DNA from: DAORHV01 sp964513925
GTDB taxonomy: Bacteria > Patescibacteriota > Gracilibacteria > Peribacterales > Peribacteraceae
Assembly (NCBI GenBank): GCA_964513925.1
Contig: CAZENR010000008.1
Coordinates: 12,871 to 76,870 of the forward strand
Direction: 5' to 3'
DNA: 64,000 nucleotides
The notes under the pieces were generated by a model. It made no database searches, had not been told where the DNA came from, and saw only the letters and a program-made list of their open reading frames with translations. Shown here piece after piece: positions 1 through 8,192 of the stretch. Both the position numbers and the translations under genes were made by a program. The stretch's first letter is position 1, and each line of letters starts with the position of its first letter.

Positions 1-1000
1 TGGAGCCAAGCGCATGCTGAATGGTGTCCCTTGCCTTGCCTTCCACGAAATTAATGCGAGCACGCTCCACACCTGCGGTGTCTTTCCATTCCAGTTCCAG
101 CAACGTGGCCAACCGCTCTTCGCGGGTGCCGAACGGGTGCGTCTTGTACTTCGTTTTCATTACTTCGCCAATGCCCTTCTTATCGGTTTCCGCCCAGTGC
201 GCAGTGCGGCTTGCAAGAAACGTCTCGCGCTCGATTTCCTGTTCCACCACGGAAATATCCTTCAGGCTTACGCCATCGCTTGCCGACCAGGCGTCCATGA
301 CGATATCCACGGCCTTATACCGCATCTCATCGGTAAAGCAATCCTTGCCGCTCACCAGCTCCCACAGCTTTTTACGTAGCTCTCGTTCCAGCACGACGAT
401 CTTGCCGTCACCCGTTTCCAGCGAGCACAAATGCGGCACTGCTTCCTTGAGCAATGCCAGGATGTCTGCAATGTCATGTTCGCGCCGTAGGCTTCCACCC
501 GCGGCGGTAACGAATAACTGTTGGTCATGACGGCTGGTGCCAATTTGCCTGTCGACCCAGAATTCATGCTCTTTGTCATCACTCAATACTTTTTGTCCCT
601 GCCCCCACAATTTGCTCAAGGGCGAAGATGTCAGCAGGCAGCCTGTGTTCACCCGGCACAACAGGTCATGACGGAGCGATTGTGCGGTGTCTTCCAGTGG
701 CGCCTGGCGGTGCAGCGTTCCGCGGACGGCGCGGTCTATTGTCTCGAATGCCAAATAGTACTGGGCGGGACGGGAGTAGTCCCAACGGTGGCCTTTCAGC
801 GCCGGATGTTTGGCAAGGACGGCAATCAGTTTTTCCCAGACTTCTCGTACGAAATCTTCAACACGGTACGGGGTTTCCGTAAGCGTTGAGCGGGTCCAGT
901 AATACGGGTACGGGCTCTCGCGCTTCCATGCTGCAAGCAAGTGCGCATTGTGGTCGCCGTGGTGTAGTTCTGTTACCGGAGTAGGAGCTGGTTGGTTCAT
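1..1000 (-). CDS. Hypothetical protein, 3' end cut by the window edge
   Basis: The frame opens at an ATG at 998-1000 (MNQPAPTPVTELHHG...) and stays open to base 1, about 333 codons, so the C-terminus lies outside the window. The protein looks soluble, with no signal peptide or membrane segment. Its first third is rich in Trp and Tyr (ESPYPYYWTRSTL) and the rest is mostly charged helix. I recognise no family. It diverges from purB with only 84 bp between the two start codons. A -10-like TACCGT/TATGCC lies 8-13 bases upstream of the ATG on this strand. Ser/Arg-rich open frames on the other strand over 14-889 look like shadows of this gene. I am confident it codes for protein; function is unknown. 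Confidence 0.8.
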   Translation of the reverse strand, partial: MNQPAPTPVTELHHGDHNAHLLAAWKRESPYPYYWTRSTLTETPYRVEDFVREVWEKLIAVLAKHPALKGHRWDYSRPAQYYLAFETIDRAVRGTLHRQAPLEDTAQSLRHDLLCRVNTGCLLTSSPLSKLWGQGQKVLSDDKEHEFWVDRQIGTSRHDQQLFVTAAGGSLRREHDIADILALLKEAVPHLCSLETGDGKIVVLERELRKKLWELVSGKDCFTDEMRYKAVDIVMDAWSASDGVSLKDISVVEQEIERETFLASRTAHWAETDKKGIGEVMKTKYKTHPFGTREERLATLLELEWKDTAGVERARINFVEGKARDTIQHALGS

Positions 1001-1067
1001 GAGGAAGTGGCATACGGTACGTTGAACAAGCGCTGTTGGCAACTTCTGCAGCGAACGTGCGGGTTTC

Positions 1068-1076
1068 TGCTACACT
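1068..1076 (+). promoter_or_regulatory. Extended -10 element of purB
   Basis: TGC followed by TACACT matches an extended -10 (TGnTATAAT). It ends 8 bases before the purB ATG at 1085, so transcription would start at or within a base or two of the start codon. No convincing -35 is seen. Confidence 0.5.
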
Positions 1077-1084
1077 GGTGGCCC

Positions 1085-2401
1085 ATGCAAGCCCTCTCCC
1101 CCTTAGACGGTCGTTACGCCAGTAAAGTGGATGCGCTGCGTCCGTACTTCTCCGAAGAAGCGCTCATGCGCGCGCGCATCTACGTGGAAATAAGCTACTT
1201 TGCCGCACTTGCCGACGAGAAGGGCATCCGCGAATTAAAGCCGCTACTGAAGCGCGAGAAGAAGGCGCTGCAGGACATTGTCGATACCTTCGGTGACCGT
1301 GAGGCAGACAAGATCCGTGCGATTGAAAAAGTCACCAACCACGACGTGAAGGCGGTGGAGTACTACCTGCGCGGACAACTGGAAAAAATGAACGGCGCCA
1401 AGGCCAAGACCGAATTCATTCACTTCGCGCTTACCAGCGAAGACGTGAACAATTTGGCGTACGGCGTGCTGGTGCACGATGCCATTAAGCGCGTGCTCAA
1501 ACCCGAGCTGCAAGCGACTATTGCGGCATTGCGCTCGTTTGCCAACGCGCACAAGCAACGAGCCATGCTCAGTCTGACGCACGGCCAGCCCGCCACTCCC
1601 ACAACACTGGGCAAGGAAGTGATGGTGTTCGTGGAGCGGCTGGAGCGCCAGCGCGATCAACTGGCCGCATTCCGCATGCAGGGGAAGTTCGGCGGTGCGG
1701 TTGCCAATTACATGGCGCACAAGTCCGCGTACCCCGACGTCAACTGGGAAGCGTTCGGCCGCAAATTCGTAAAGTCGCTGGGCTTAGACCCCGTTGAGAA
1801 CGCCACGCAGATCAATCCGCACGACGATATCGCCGAACTCGGGCACATCTACATGCGCATCAACACCATCTTGCTCGATTTCTCGCGCGATGCCTGGCTG
1901 TACATTATGCGCGGCATTTTTAAGCAGAAGGTGGTGAAAACCGAGACCGGCTCCTCCACCATGCCGCATAAAGTGAACCCCATCGACTTTGAAAACGCAG
2001 AAGGCAACTTGGGTCTTTCCAGTGCGATTTTCGGACATTTGGGTGAGAAGTTGCCGATTAGCCGCATGCAACGAGACCTTTCCGACTCCACCGTCCAACG
2101 CAATATCGGCGTGGCATTTGGATACCACTTGTTAGCGCTGAAGTCGTTCAACAAGGGGCTCGGCAAATTATCGGTAGACAAAGAGCGTATGGCGCAGGAG
2201 CTGGAGCAGCACCCCGAAGTGCTGGGCGAAGCCATTCAAACCGTCATGCGCAAAAACGGGTACCTGGACGCGTACGAGCAAATGAAGAAGCTCACCCGCG
2301 GCCAGAAGATTACCAAGCAGCTTTTGGTTGGCTTCGTCGAAAAGCTCGACATCGCGGGCCCCGACCGCCAGCGGCTGCTGAAGATGCTGGGCGAGCCTTA
2401 G
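1085..2401 (+). CDS. purB: Adenylosuccinate lyase
   Basis: This fumarase/aspartase-superfamily enzyme cleaves SAICAR to AICAR and adenylosuccinate to AMP, each releasing fumarate, in purine synthesis. The product is 438 residues, close to the usual bacterial length. It begins MQALSPLDGRYASKV, the typical PurB opening, so I use the ATG at 1085 rather than the upstream in-frame codon at 992. The superfamily signature GSSTMPHKVNP is present, as is the upstream TSEDVNN segment that helps bind substrate. The gene stands alone. Its stop overlaps by 4 bp the stop of the convergent unknown gene that follows. A near-leaderless extended -10 precedes it. Confidence 0.97.
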   Translation: MQALSPLDGRYASKVDALRPYFSEEALMRARIYVEISYFAALADEKGIRELKPLLKREKKALQDIVDTFGDREADKIRAIEKVTNHDVKAVEYYLRGQLEKMNGAKAKTEFIHFALTSEDVNNLAYGVLVHDAIKRVLKPELQATIAALRSFANAHKQRAMLSLTHGQPATPTTLGKEVMVFVERLERQRDQLAAFRMQGKFGGAVANYMAHKSAYPDVNWEAFGRKFVKSLGLDPVENATQINPHDDIAELGHIYMRINTILLDFSRDAWLYIMRGIFKQKVVKTETGSSTMPHKVNPIDFENAEGNLGLSSAIFGHLGEKLPISRMQRDLSDSTVQRNIGVAFGYHLLALKSFNKGLGKLSVDKERMAQELEQHPEVLGEAIQTVMRKNGYLDAYEQMKKLTRGQKITKQLLVGFVEKLDIAGPDRQRLLKMLGEP

Positions 2402-3429
2402 TCGACTGCAGCCACGCAAAAAGCCGGGTACACCATTTCTTTTGCCAGCTTTACGTTGCGTTCGTAGACATGCTGAATGACGCTTTTGCCATCCGCTTTC
2501 GCAAGCAGTGCCGCACACATGGTGCGAATGCGTGAGCCGGATTGTCCGACAGGTAATCCGAGCAGCACCTCGGATTTCAGCGCCATGAAGATGCGGTCGC
2601 CGTCGCGCCGTAGGCAAAACCATCTTGGGTTCACATTGGGCTCTTGGTGCGTACCACGACCTGCCTGGAACAGCCTGCCGTACATGGCGGCGAACACATG
2701 GAAGTGAGCGCTGGCCAGCAGCTCCAGCGTTTCTATGCTGTTGCCTGCAATCTCACTTGCTTCCTCCACCGTTGGAACCTGGCCAGTCTCCTGCTCGAAC
2801 ACCGCAGGCAGTACTGCCAGCAATTGCCACATGACAGTATTGGAATTGCCCGAGGCAGAGAGCAGGTTCTCCACGGGAAGATGCGGTAATCCGGTGGCCA
2901 TGGCGTTCATGGCCGTGGTACCTGCATGTGGTTCTATCGCGTCGGGATGCGCGTGTTTCCAGCGTGTATATGCCTCGAGCATGATGCTGGCGATGCTGCG
3001 CTGCGTATGCACAGCAATCTGTTCCATGGCAGCGTGGACTGTGGGTGCATCCTGGCACCGCTTGCGCAACTGTTCAGTTTGAAAGTGCGTCAAAAATGTT
3101 GTTGCATGCAGCCCTGCTCGACTGACAGGCAGGTGACCCAACCGCTCGCCAGCGAGAATTTTTGGTAATCCGTATGGCGGATGCTCCTTCATGTCTGTAC
3201 GCAGGAGTTCGGGAATTAGTTGCATCATTTCTGTCTCACATGCCGTTTTGAATGTTTTGCGTTCAGCGCTTTTTGCGGCATCTTCAGAATGCCCCGCCAA
3301 TGCGATCGCTTTTCCCATGCGCGACAGCCCATGCTGCTTATGAAACGCGGTGAGGCTTTGCGCAGTAATTGCGCTTCCATCTTGGTCGTATTCAGGCACG
3401 CACAGCGGGTAGGTTGCCGTCTCGTTCAT
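2398..3429 (-). CDS. Hypothetical protein (343 aa)
   Basis: A 343-residue soluble, mostly helical protein beginning MNETATYPLCVPEYDQDG. I chose the ATG at 3427-3429 because a -10 (TATAAA) sits exactly 6 bases upstream; the frame extends further only through AT-rich promoter sequence. There is no signal peptide or membrane segment, and no motif I can assign. The middle has His-rich helices (HTQRSIASIMLEAYTRWKHAH) and the C-terminal half an aromatic stretch (NPRWFCLRRDGDRIFM). The stop overlaps the purB stop by 4 bp. It is transcribed alone from a strong-looking AT-rich promoter. Confidence 0.75.
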   Translation of the reverse strand: MNETATYPLCVPEYDQDGSAITAQSLTAFHKQHGLSRMGKAIALAGHSEDAAKSAERKTFKTACETEMMQLIPELLRTDMKEHPPYGLPKILAGERLGHLPVSRAGLHATTFLTHFQTEQLRKRCQDAPTVHAAMEQIAVHTQRSIASIMLEAYTRWKHAHPDAIEPHAGTTAMNAMATGLPHLPVENLLSASGNSNTVMWQLLAVLPAVFEQETGQVPTVEEASEIAGNSIETLELLASAHFHVFAAMYGRLFQAGRGTHQEPNVNPRWFCLRRDGDRIFMALKSEVLLGLPVGQSGSRIRTMCAALLAKADGKSVIQHVYERNVKLAKEMVYPAFCVAAVD

Positions 3430-3435
3430 GATATG

Positions 3436-3464
3436 TTTATACAATAAATATGTATTTATGCAAA
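3436..3464 (-). promoter_or_regulatory. Promoter of the 343-aa unknown gene
   Basis: On the minus strand, TTTGCA (3459-3464), a 17-bp AT-rich spacer and TATAAA (3436-3441) are followed after 6 bases (catatc) by the ATG. The predicted transcript is leaderless. Confidence 0.65.
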
Positions 3465-3519
3465 AAAATGCATGCTGTCCGTTGCATGGGTACAAGTAGC
3501 GCACTCGGTCTGTTCCTGG

Positions 3520-3539
3520 TATAAACCCTGCGCTACAAT
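3520..3539 (+). promoter_or_regulatory. Probable promoter region of tRNA-Leu
   Basis: Two -10-like hexamers, TGG-TATAAA (3520-3525, extended type) and TACAAT (3534-3539), lie about 130 bp before the tRNA. Either would give a transcript with a long structured leader. Confidence 0.4.
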
Positions 3540-3570
3540 CTAGATCCTCGCTCTTTCCTTATGTTAAAAG

Positions 3571-3664
3571 CCCATCCGAAGGGATGGGTCTCGTGGGCCC
3601 CATCCCTGCAGGATTCCATAGTGAGGGAAGGGGGTCCGTGGGGGAAACCGCTAGGTTTCCCACG
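3571..3664 (+). other. Structured leader of tRNA-Leu with alternative hairpins
   Basis: CCCATCC (3571-3577) can pair with GGGATGGG (3581-3588), but the same GGGATGGG can instead pair perfectly with CCCATCCC (3599-3606), so the two hairpins exclude each other. A second stem, CGTGGG(GG)AAACC/GGTTTCCCACG with loop gcta, spans 3638-3664 and ends 6 bases before the tRNA. No credible coding sequence exists here: minus-strand frames over the tRNA are antisense-tRNA artefacts. It may serve as processing signal, attenuator or terminator for something upstream. Confidence 0.45.
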
Positions 3665-3670
3665 CGATAT

Positions 3671-3757
3671 GCCCAGGTGGCGGAATTGGTAGACGCACCA
3701 GCTTGAGGGGCTGGCGACCGCAAGGTTGTGGAGGTTCGAATCCTCTCCTGGGCACCA
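3671..3757 (+). tRNA. tRNA-Leu (anticodon GAG)
   Basis: An 87-base tRNA with encoded CCA. The acceptor stem GCCCAGG/CCTGGGC is perfect. The D-arm holds GGAATTGGTAGACGC. The anticodon stem CCAGC/GCTGG encloses loop TTGAGGG with GAG at 3705-3707. A class II variable arm follows, then the T-arm GGAGGTTCGAATCCTCT. GAG reads CUC/CUU leucine codons. Confidence 0.97.
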
Positions 3758-3763
3758 TCTACT

Positions 3764-3859
3764 CTCACGAAAGCGAAACCTGCGGCTTCTCTCTCGTGAG
3801 CTCTCTCTTCCGAACGTGGTGCGGCTCCAGACAGGCGGAGCCTGTCTTCGCCGATTTTT
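3764..3859 (+). terminator. Structured tRNA-Leu trailer ending in a terminator
   Basis: First hairpin: CTCACGA (3764-3770) with TCGTGAG (3794-3800). Last hairpin: outer stem CGGC/GCCG and inner stem ACAGGC/GCCTGT, separated by an internal loop TCCAG opposite CTTC, followed by ATTTTT. The same two-hairpin layout occurs at 16591-16670 and after tRNA-Asn at 35606-35699. Confidence 0.7.
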
Positions 3860-3912
3860 CGAGTAGTCAGTGTTAATGTGTGTTCTAGCCAAAGTTTACA
3901 TCGGAACATCTT

Positions 3913-4431
3913 TTACACCGCATCTTTCGGGTGCTGTTGTAGATATTCCAAAATCCACAGCAAGCACGGTGTGGGTTGCATGTCTTTGGGCAGCGGTTGC
4001 AGCGGGTCCACTGCGCGTACATCGGTTATCTCCACTGCATCGGGAGTGGGTTGCAGCGCGGTGTCGTACCGGTAAAAGCGCATGCGTTCGGTTTCGTGCG
4101 GGTAGCGGATGACCTGGGTGACTAGTGCCTGCAGCGGTGCATCTGCTTGCAGGCCGAATTCTTCGCGTAGTTCGCGCACCGCGGCCTGGTCGAAAGTTTC
4201 GCCGCTGTCTACGTGACCGGCTACAGAGCACGTCCAATATCCCGGGTACGTGTCCTTGGTCAGGCTGCGCTTTTGCAGCAGCAGCTTGCCATCTACAAAC
4301 ACCAGGATACCGATAGACCTGTGCATGAGCGCTGGGTTTTGATGTGCTTCGCCGCGCGTAGTCACACCAATGACGTTGTCGTGTTCATCCACGACGTCGA
4401 AGCGTTCATCTTGCGGGTCGGTAGTGCGCAT
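3913..4431 (-). CDS. NUDIX hydrolase, IPP-isomerase-like
   Basis: A 172-residue NUDIX protein (MRTTDPQDERFDVVDEHDNVIG). The Nudix box reads GHVDSGETFDQAAVRELREE, giving the metal-binding glutamates. The N-terminal pattern FDVVDEHDNVIG...R.EAH....MHRSIGILVF and the segment QKRSLTKDTYPGYWTCSVAGHV resemble isopentenyl-diphosphate isomerase/YfcD-type proteins, so it may act on a pyrophosphate-linked substrate, but the substrate cannot be read from sequence. The start is the ATG at 4429-4431; a -10-like TATAGT (4441-4446) lies 9 bases upstream inside the end of the preceding gene, so it may be made both as an operon member and alone. Confidence 0.85.
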   Translation of the reverse strand: MRTTDPQDERFDVVDEHDNVIGVTTRGEAHQNPALMHRSIGILVFVDGKLLLQKRSLTKDTYPGYWTCSVAGHVDSGETFDQAAVRELREEFGLQADAPLQALVTQVIRYPHETERMRFYRYDTALQPTPDAVEITDVRAVDPLQPLPKDMQPTPCLLWILEYLQQHPKDAV

Positions 4432-4441
4432 GCACGCAAGA

Positions 4442-5581
4442 CTATACCTCCTCCCGGCGCGGAAGAATTTCCGTGTATGTTTCAGGCGCTCCTGCAGCAC
4501 GATCCAGTGTTCCCGGTGCCAGTTTTGCCACGCGCTTTAAGTGCCAGCTGTACCGGCCGACATGCGCGCCGACGGCTGCCAGGCTGTCGTGCAAACGCTG
4601 CACGCGGTTGGTTGCGCGCTCGCTCGTGCTTTTTCCTTCCGCCTGGTACGGCGCTCCGCAGTACAGCTCTACTCGGGCAGGACGGTGCGCCTCGGGCGAT
4701 GGCTCGTCTACCCCTACAAAGTTGAACGGCATCTGCAAGTGCAGCGGCACCATGTATGCCGGAGCCGGCTCCACTGTGGCGTATAACCCAATACGATGGT
4801 CGCGACGCATGCGGCCACCTTCGGGACAGCGCAGCATCATCATGTTTCTGTGCTGATGAATTCCGGCCATGATGCGGTTGATCACCCGTCCCTGCGCACG
4901 CAGGACTTCCTCCTCTTCCTTGCTTACTCCTTCGCGATACTTGGGAGCCAATATGGAAATACTGTTCACCGCTCCGGCGAAGATGCGGTGAATAACGCTT
5001 AGGCGCACTTTGTGGCCAATAACTACGATGTTCTCCTCAAGGAAGCGGCTGCTTTCTTTTCGCAGGTTCAGCGATGTCGTTCTTCCGGCATCGTGCACGA
5101 TGGCCTCCACGAAGACCGGGTCTAATTCGCTGGTGTGCGGCGTAATTTCCCAGGTGATATCGGCACCCTGGTCGTGCATGGCCATTGCGGTGCGAAAGTT
5201 CTCCACGCTGTCCTCATTCGCAAACCCGCTGCCAAACTGCATCATGCGCCTGGCAAACCCGCGCACTACGCGTGATCTGTCTGGCTCGCGTCCGCGCAAA
5301 AAGTCGGTGTCCCCCTGCTCGCGGTGTTGCTCGCGAAGAAATGCGGTTCCAAGCAGCGCGGTGTCGTGAAGAGCGAGCAATGGCAAGGCATGTCGTGCCG
5401 AAAAAATTGTCTTGAGCATGCGCGCGGCCATGGCGCCTCGCCCTTGCTTTACCGCGCTATCGCGGAACATGTCTGCCATCTGCGTACCGCCCTCTTGCAG
5501 CGTGCCGCCGCCGGTGACATCGACGTCATGTCCTATGGCTGCCAGGTCGCGTAAGACGCGTTGTTGGAAGGGCGTAGGCAT
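4442..5581 (-). CDS. Putative PlsC-like acyltransferase-domain protein
   Basis: A 379-residue protein. Two motifs suggest the glycerolipid acyltransferase fold: PHTSELDP at residues 148-155, matching the catalytic HxxxxD block, and RCPEGGRMRRD around 251-261, matching the substrate-binding EGxR block of PlsC/PlsB. The roughly 100-residue spacing fits that family. No clear membrane anchor is seen. The family usually acylates glycerol-3-phosphate or lysophosphatidate; whether this one does is unproven. The N-terminal 110 residues match nothing I know. It lies 10 bp upstream of the NUDIX gene and likely shares its transcript, driven by the promoter at 5596-5623. Confidence 0.6.
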   Translation of the reverse strand: MPTPFQQRVLRDLAAIGHDVDVTGGGTLQEGGTQMADMFRDSAVKQGRGAMAARMLKTIFSARHALPLLALHDTALLGTAFLREQHREQGDTDFLRGREPDRSRVVRGFARRMMQFGSGFANEDSVENFRTAMAMHDQGADITWEITPHTSELDPVFVEAIVHDAGRTTSLNLRKESSRFLEENIVVIGHKVRLSVIHRIFAGAVNSISILAPKYREGVSKEEEEVLRAQGRVINRIMAGIHQHRNMMMLRCPEGGRMRRDHRIGLYATVEPAPAYMVPLHLQMPFNFVGVDEPSPEAHRPARVELYCGAPYQAEGKSTSERATNRVQRLHDSLAAVGAHVGRYSWHLKRVAKLAPGTLDRAAGAPETYTEILPRREEV

Positions 5582-5595
5582 ATTCTAGGAAATTT

Positions 5596-5623
5596 ATATT
5601 ACAATAAGATTTTGATTAGTCAA
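5596..5623 (-). promoter_or_regulatory. Promoter of the acyltransferase-like gene
   Basis: On the minus strand, TTGACT (5618-5623), a 16-bp spacer and TAATAT (5596-5601), with the ATG 14 bases further on. It shares the 16-bp spacing of the promoters at 34207, 40578, 49190 and 50975. Confidence 0.65.
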
Positions 5624-5675
5624 TGCCTCTGTCATCTGGCTGGATTGGCCTGTGGTCAGCCCTGTCTTGCGACCA

Positions 5676-5705
5676 TTGACAAAATACCAAAAAAGATTGT
5701 ATAAC
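5676..5705 (+). promoter_or_regulatory. Promoter of the 565-aa unknown gene
   Basis: TTGACA (5676-5681), an 18-bp spacer and TATAAC (5700-5705), 27 bases before the ATG at 5733. A second -10-like TATCAT (5719-5724) ends 8 bases before the ATG. Confidence 0.5.
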
Positions 5706-5732
5706 AAACGATTTTGCCTATCATTACCTTAG

Positions 5733-7430
5733 ATGGAACCAGCCCTCTGTGGGTCTACCACATCCACCGTCGCAGGCGCCTCGATTGCCGAGGAGCCTCC
5801 TCAACGACGTGCGCCGGTGACACGCAAGGATATTCGGCAGTTGTGCGATGCGGTGGTATGCCGCAAGCCCGGCTTAGATGTTGTTCTAGCCAAGGATGGC
5901 ATTCAAACGGTGTACGACTACGTACGCAGCTACGTGGCCAGACAAGTGCCCATTGTTTCCAAGCAGCGCCAGCGCCAACTGATTGACTGTGTTTGTATGG
6001 AAACCGAGCGTTTGCTTGGTCCGGCGCTGGCCAAATCGGTAGATGCGCAGCTCACCAAGTACTATAGCGCCTCCACCATGGACCACTCGGGTCCGCTGTA
6101 CCATCCCTGGGCGCTCAACTTCGATTTGGCTTCGTCCATTGTGGCGCTGGAGCACCCAGATCCGACACTGGCAAACGTCATTACCCTGGCATTCTCCAAC
6201 GTATCGCTCAATAACTTCGCTTTCCCGCGCGGCATTGCATTTCATGCACTGGATGCCAAGGGAGCCCTAAAGCAGCATCGTCTTCCGTTTTTCCCCAGCA
6301 AACTCAGCACGTATCCCGTCTTCAATTTGCCGGCATACACGTTTGCGGATATTGCCCGCATGAAAGATGCATTGCATGCGTCAAAGCGTTCCGGAGAGAT
6401 AGATGCGGCAGGCGCCGACGCCGCCGAACGCATGTTGGATGACATTTACGCAACGCCCGATGTCCTGGCATGCGCCACCTATACTGATCAGATCGCCAAA
6501 GTGAACGCCGCACTCTGGAAGCGCATCAACGAGCGTCATGCTACACGCAAGCAGGTGAACTTAGTGTACTTAGAGCAGGAGTCCATTGTCTCCACCTTGC
6601 TCATCGACCATCACCTGCATGCCGATACGCTCATTGGCAGGCTGATACTGGATCCTGCCCCGGTGACTGCGGCAATGCGCCACTTCGACCGGTTGCCTGA
6701 AGCATTTTCGGTATGGGAGAAGCGCGGCACCTACCTGTTCTGGGCGCTACCAAAAGGTGCCAAGCGTCGCATGCAGCTATGGAAGCGTGGTGGAGAATTG
6801 GTGAGTGACGACGGCACGTTCCGCGTGCAGCTGACAGCCGCCGCCATTGCCGAGAAACTCAAGTCCCGCGAACTGATCCCGGGCACCATGATTTCGCTAC
6901 TGACCATGTCGTTCTACCACGGGCTCACGCCGTTCGGCGGCCTTGGACAGGTGTGCTATTTGCCGCAAATGCAAGCCGCGTACCTGCAGTTGGCCCGCGA
7001 GTGGAAAGACCGCGAGAGCGAGCGCGTCTGCCAACAGCTAAATACTCGTTTGTTCGGCGGAGAAATGATGATGACCTTCCTGGAAGGGGCCAAGAACGAG
7101 GCAGTGCTCGCTACCGCCATCGATATGGTGCTGTATGCCAACAAGCACATGCTGAACCGCGTGGCATGGTGCGCGCGCAACGTCACGCTCAACGAGTCGT
7201 TGGATTTTGCGTTCCCGCTGGAGTACCCCATTACTTACCGTGGCGCCGAGCGCGAGGAGAGGTTTATGGCCATGACCGTAGCGGATGTCATTTCGATTGC
7301 GTACACATCGCACCGTTTCCGTCCGGCATTGTCGTTAAAACCCCGAGCCGACTACTCGCTGTCGTCGTTGCTAGGCAAGGTGCAACATGCGGTGCCCGCA
7401 GTGTCGTCGCTGGGTTTGAAGCCGGCATAG
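5733..7430 (+). CDS. Hypothetical protein (565 aa)
   Basis: A long soluble protein with no signal peptide or membrane helices that I can assign to no family. The start MEPALCGSTTSTVAG is the first ATG after the promoter; the conserved-looking part begins near RKDIRQLCDAVVC. Distinctive segments are HPWALNFDLASSIVAL (about residue 123), FAFPRGIAFHAL, a helical central region, and GTMISLLTMSFYHGLTPFGGLGQ near residue 390, Gly/aromatic-rich like an active-site loop. It is divergent from the acyltransferase-like gene across a 151-bp AT-rich region containing both promoters. Codon use matches its neighbours. Confidence 0.75.
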   Translation: MEPALCGSTTSTVAGASIAEEPPQRRAPVTRKDIRQLCDAVVCRKPGLDVVLAKDGIQTVYDYVRSYVARQVPIVSKQRQRQLIDCVCMETERLLGPALAKSVDAQLTKYYSASTMDHSGPLYHPWALNFDLASSIVALEHPDPTLANVITLAFSNVSLNNFAFPRGIAFHALDAKGALKQHRLPFFPSKLSTYPVFNLPAYTFADIARMKDALHASKRSGEIDAAGADAAERMLDDIYATPDVLACATYTDQIAKVNAALWKRINERHATRKQVNLVYLEQESIVSTLLIDHHLHADTLIGRLILDPAPVTAAMRHFDRLPEAFSVWEKRGTYLFWALPKGAKRRMQLWKRGGELVSDDGTFRVQLTAAAIAEKLKSRELIPGTMISLLTMSFYHGLTPFGGLGQVCYLPQMQAAYLQLAREWKDRESERVCQQLNTRLFGGEMMMTFLEGAKNEAVLATAIDMVLYANKHMLNRVAWCARNVTLNESLDFAFPLEYPITYRGAEREERFMAMTVADVISIAYTSHRFRPALSLKPRADYSLSSLLGKVQHAVPAVSSLGLKPA

Positions 7431-7523
7431 ACAGCTTCCACGAGAAAACAATGACAGCCCACCTTACTGTGGTGCCATCCACGAATCGGTAGGGTATTCT
7501 TACAGCACTTTCACCTTTGCATC

Positions 7524-8144
7524 ATGACCACAAAGCGCATTGTTCTCAGCATTGGCACCCTCGGGATTGCTGCATTGGCAGCTACCGTGGTATTTCCCTC
7601 ATTCCTGAAGCAAAGTGCACCCGTTACAGGAAGCGTATTAGAATCCGATGCGGGAAATGAAGCCGATGTACCACCCGCGCTAGAGATGCTGCTCGATGAT
7701 GGCGATGACACGGCGTTAGCAGGGGTCTGCAAAGATACTTACAAGAAAATTAACAGCTTCAAGGCCGCAGGCAATACGCAAAAACCCTTCCCTGCCACTG
7801 CTGCCGAAGGCAAGGCAAGTGCTTTGAAGCAGGCTGAATTCCAGTCACAAAAGCATTGCTGGAGCCTTGCGTCAGATCCAAGCTATGCATCGACGGTACC
7901 TGTGTGTGATGCCAGTTGCAAAAGCGCAGGTGGCACCAAGTCATATGGGACGAAGACGACAAGTACAACATACACCTCCATGGGCGTAACCACACCGACT
8001 GCATTTACCGCAGATATCGAATACGAGTGCTATGCCATGCGCAAATGCGAACCGACTACTGGCGGGGGAACGAAAAAGCTAGATGAGAGTGGCGAAGGAG
8101 AAGATGGTGGCCTGGCGCAACCCCCAGCGCTAGAGCCAACTTAG
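7524..8144 (+). CDS. Exported Cys-containing protein
   Basis: A 206-residue protein. The N-terminus MTTKRIVLSIGTLGIAALAA gives a short basic region and a hydrophobic helix, so it is exported or anchored in the membrane. The mature part contains about seven cysteines (AGVCKDTYKK, KHCWSLA, VCDASCKSAGG, YECYAMRKC), suggesting disulfides, and ends in a Gly/Glu/Pro-rich tail. I recognise no family. It has its own transcription unit with a possible -10 TATTCT about 24 bases upstream and converges on the M23 peptidase gene. Confidence 0.75.
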   Translation: MTTKRIVLSIGTLGIAALAATVVFPSFLKQSAPVTGSVLESDAGNEADVPPALEMLLDDGDDTALAGVCKDTYKKINSFKAAGNTQKPFPATAAEGKASALKQAEFQSQKHCWSLASDPSYASTVPVCDASCKSAGGTKSYGTKTTSTTYTSMGVTTPTAFTADIEYECYAMRKCEPTTGGGTKKLDESGEGEDGGLAQPPALEPT

Positions 8145-8192
8145 TAGCAGCCTTTTAGCCGGAGGAAAGTCCATAGCTCACTTCAGTTTTTC

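Noticed and set aside
21..889. Plus-strand frames at 14-379, 21-530, 521-889
   Set aside because: Ser/Arg-rich shadows of the edge-truncated minus-strand gene, which has a sensible protein composition.
3533..3909. Minus-strand frames (119 and 116 aa) across tRNA-Leu, with words such as GEDSNLHNLAVASPSSW
   Set aside because: Classic artefact from reading a tRNA gene antisense; no independent coding signal.
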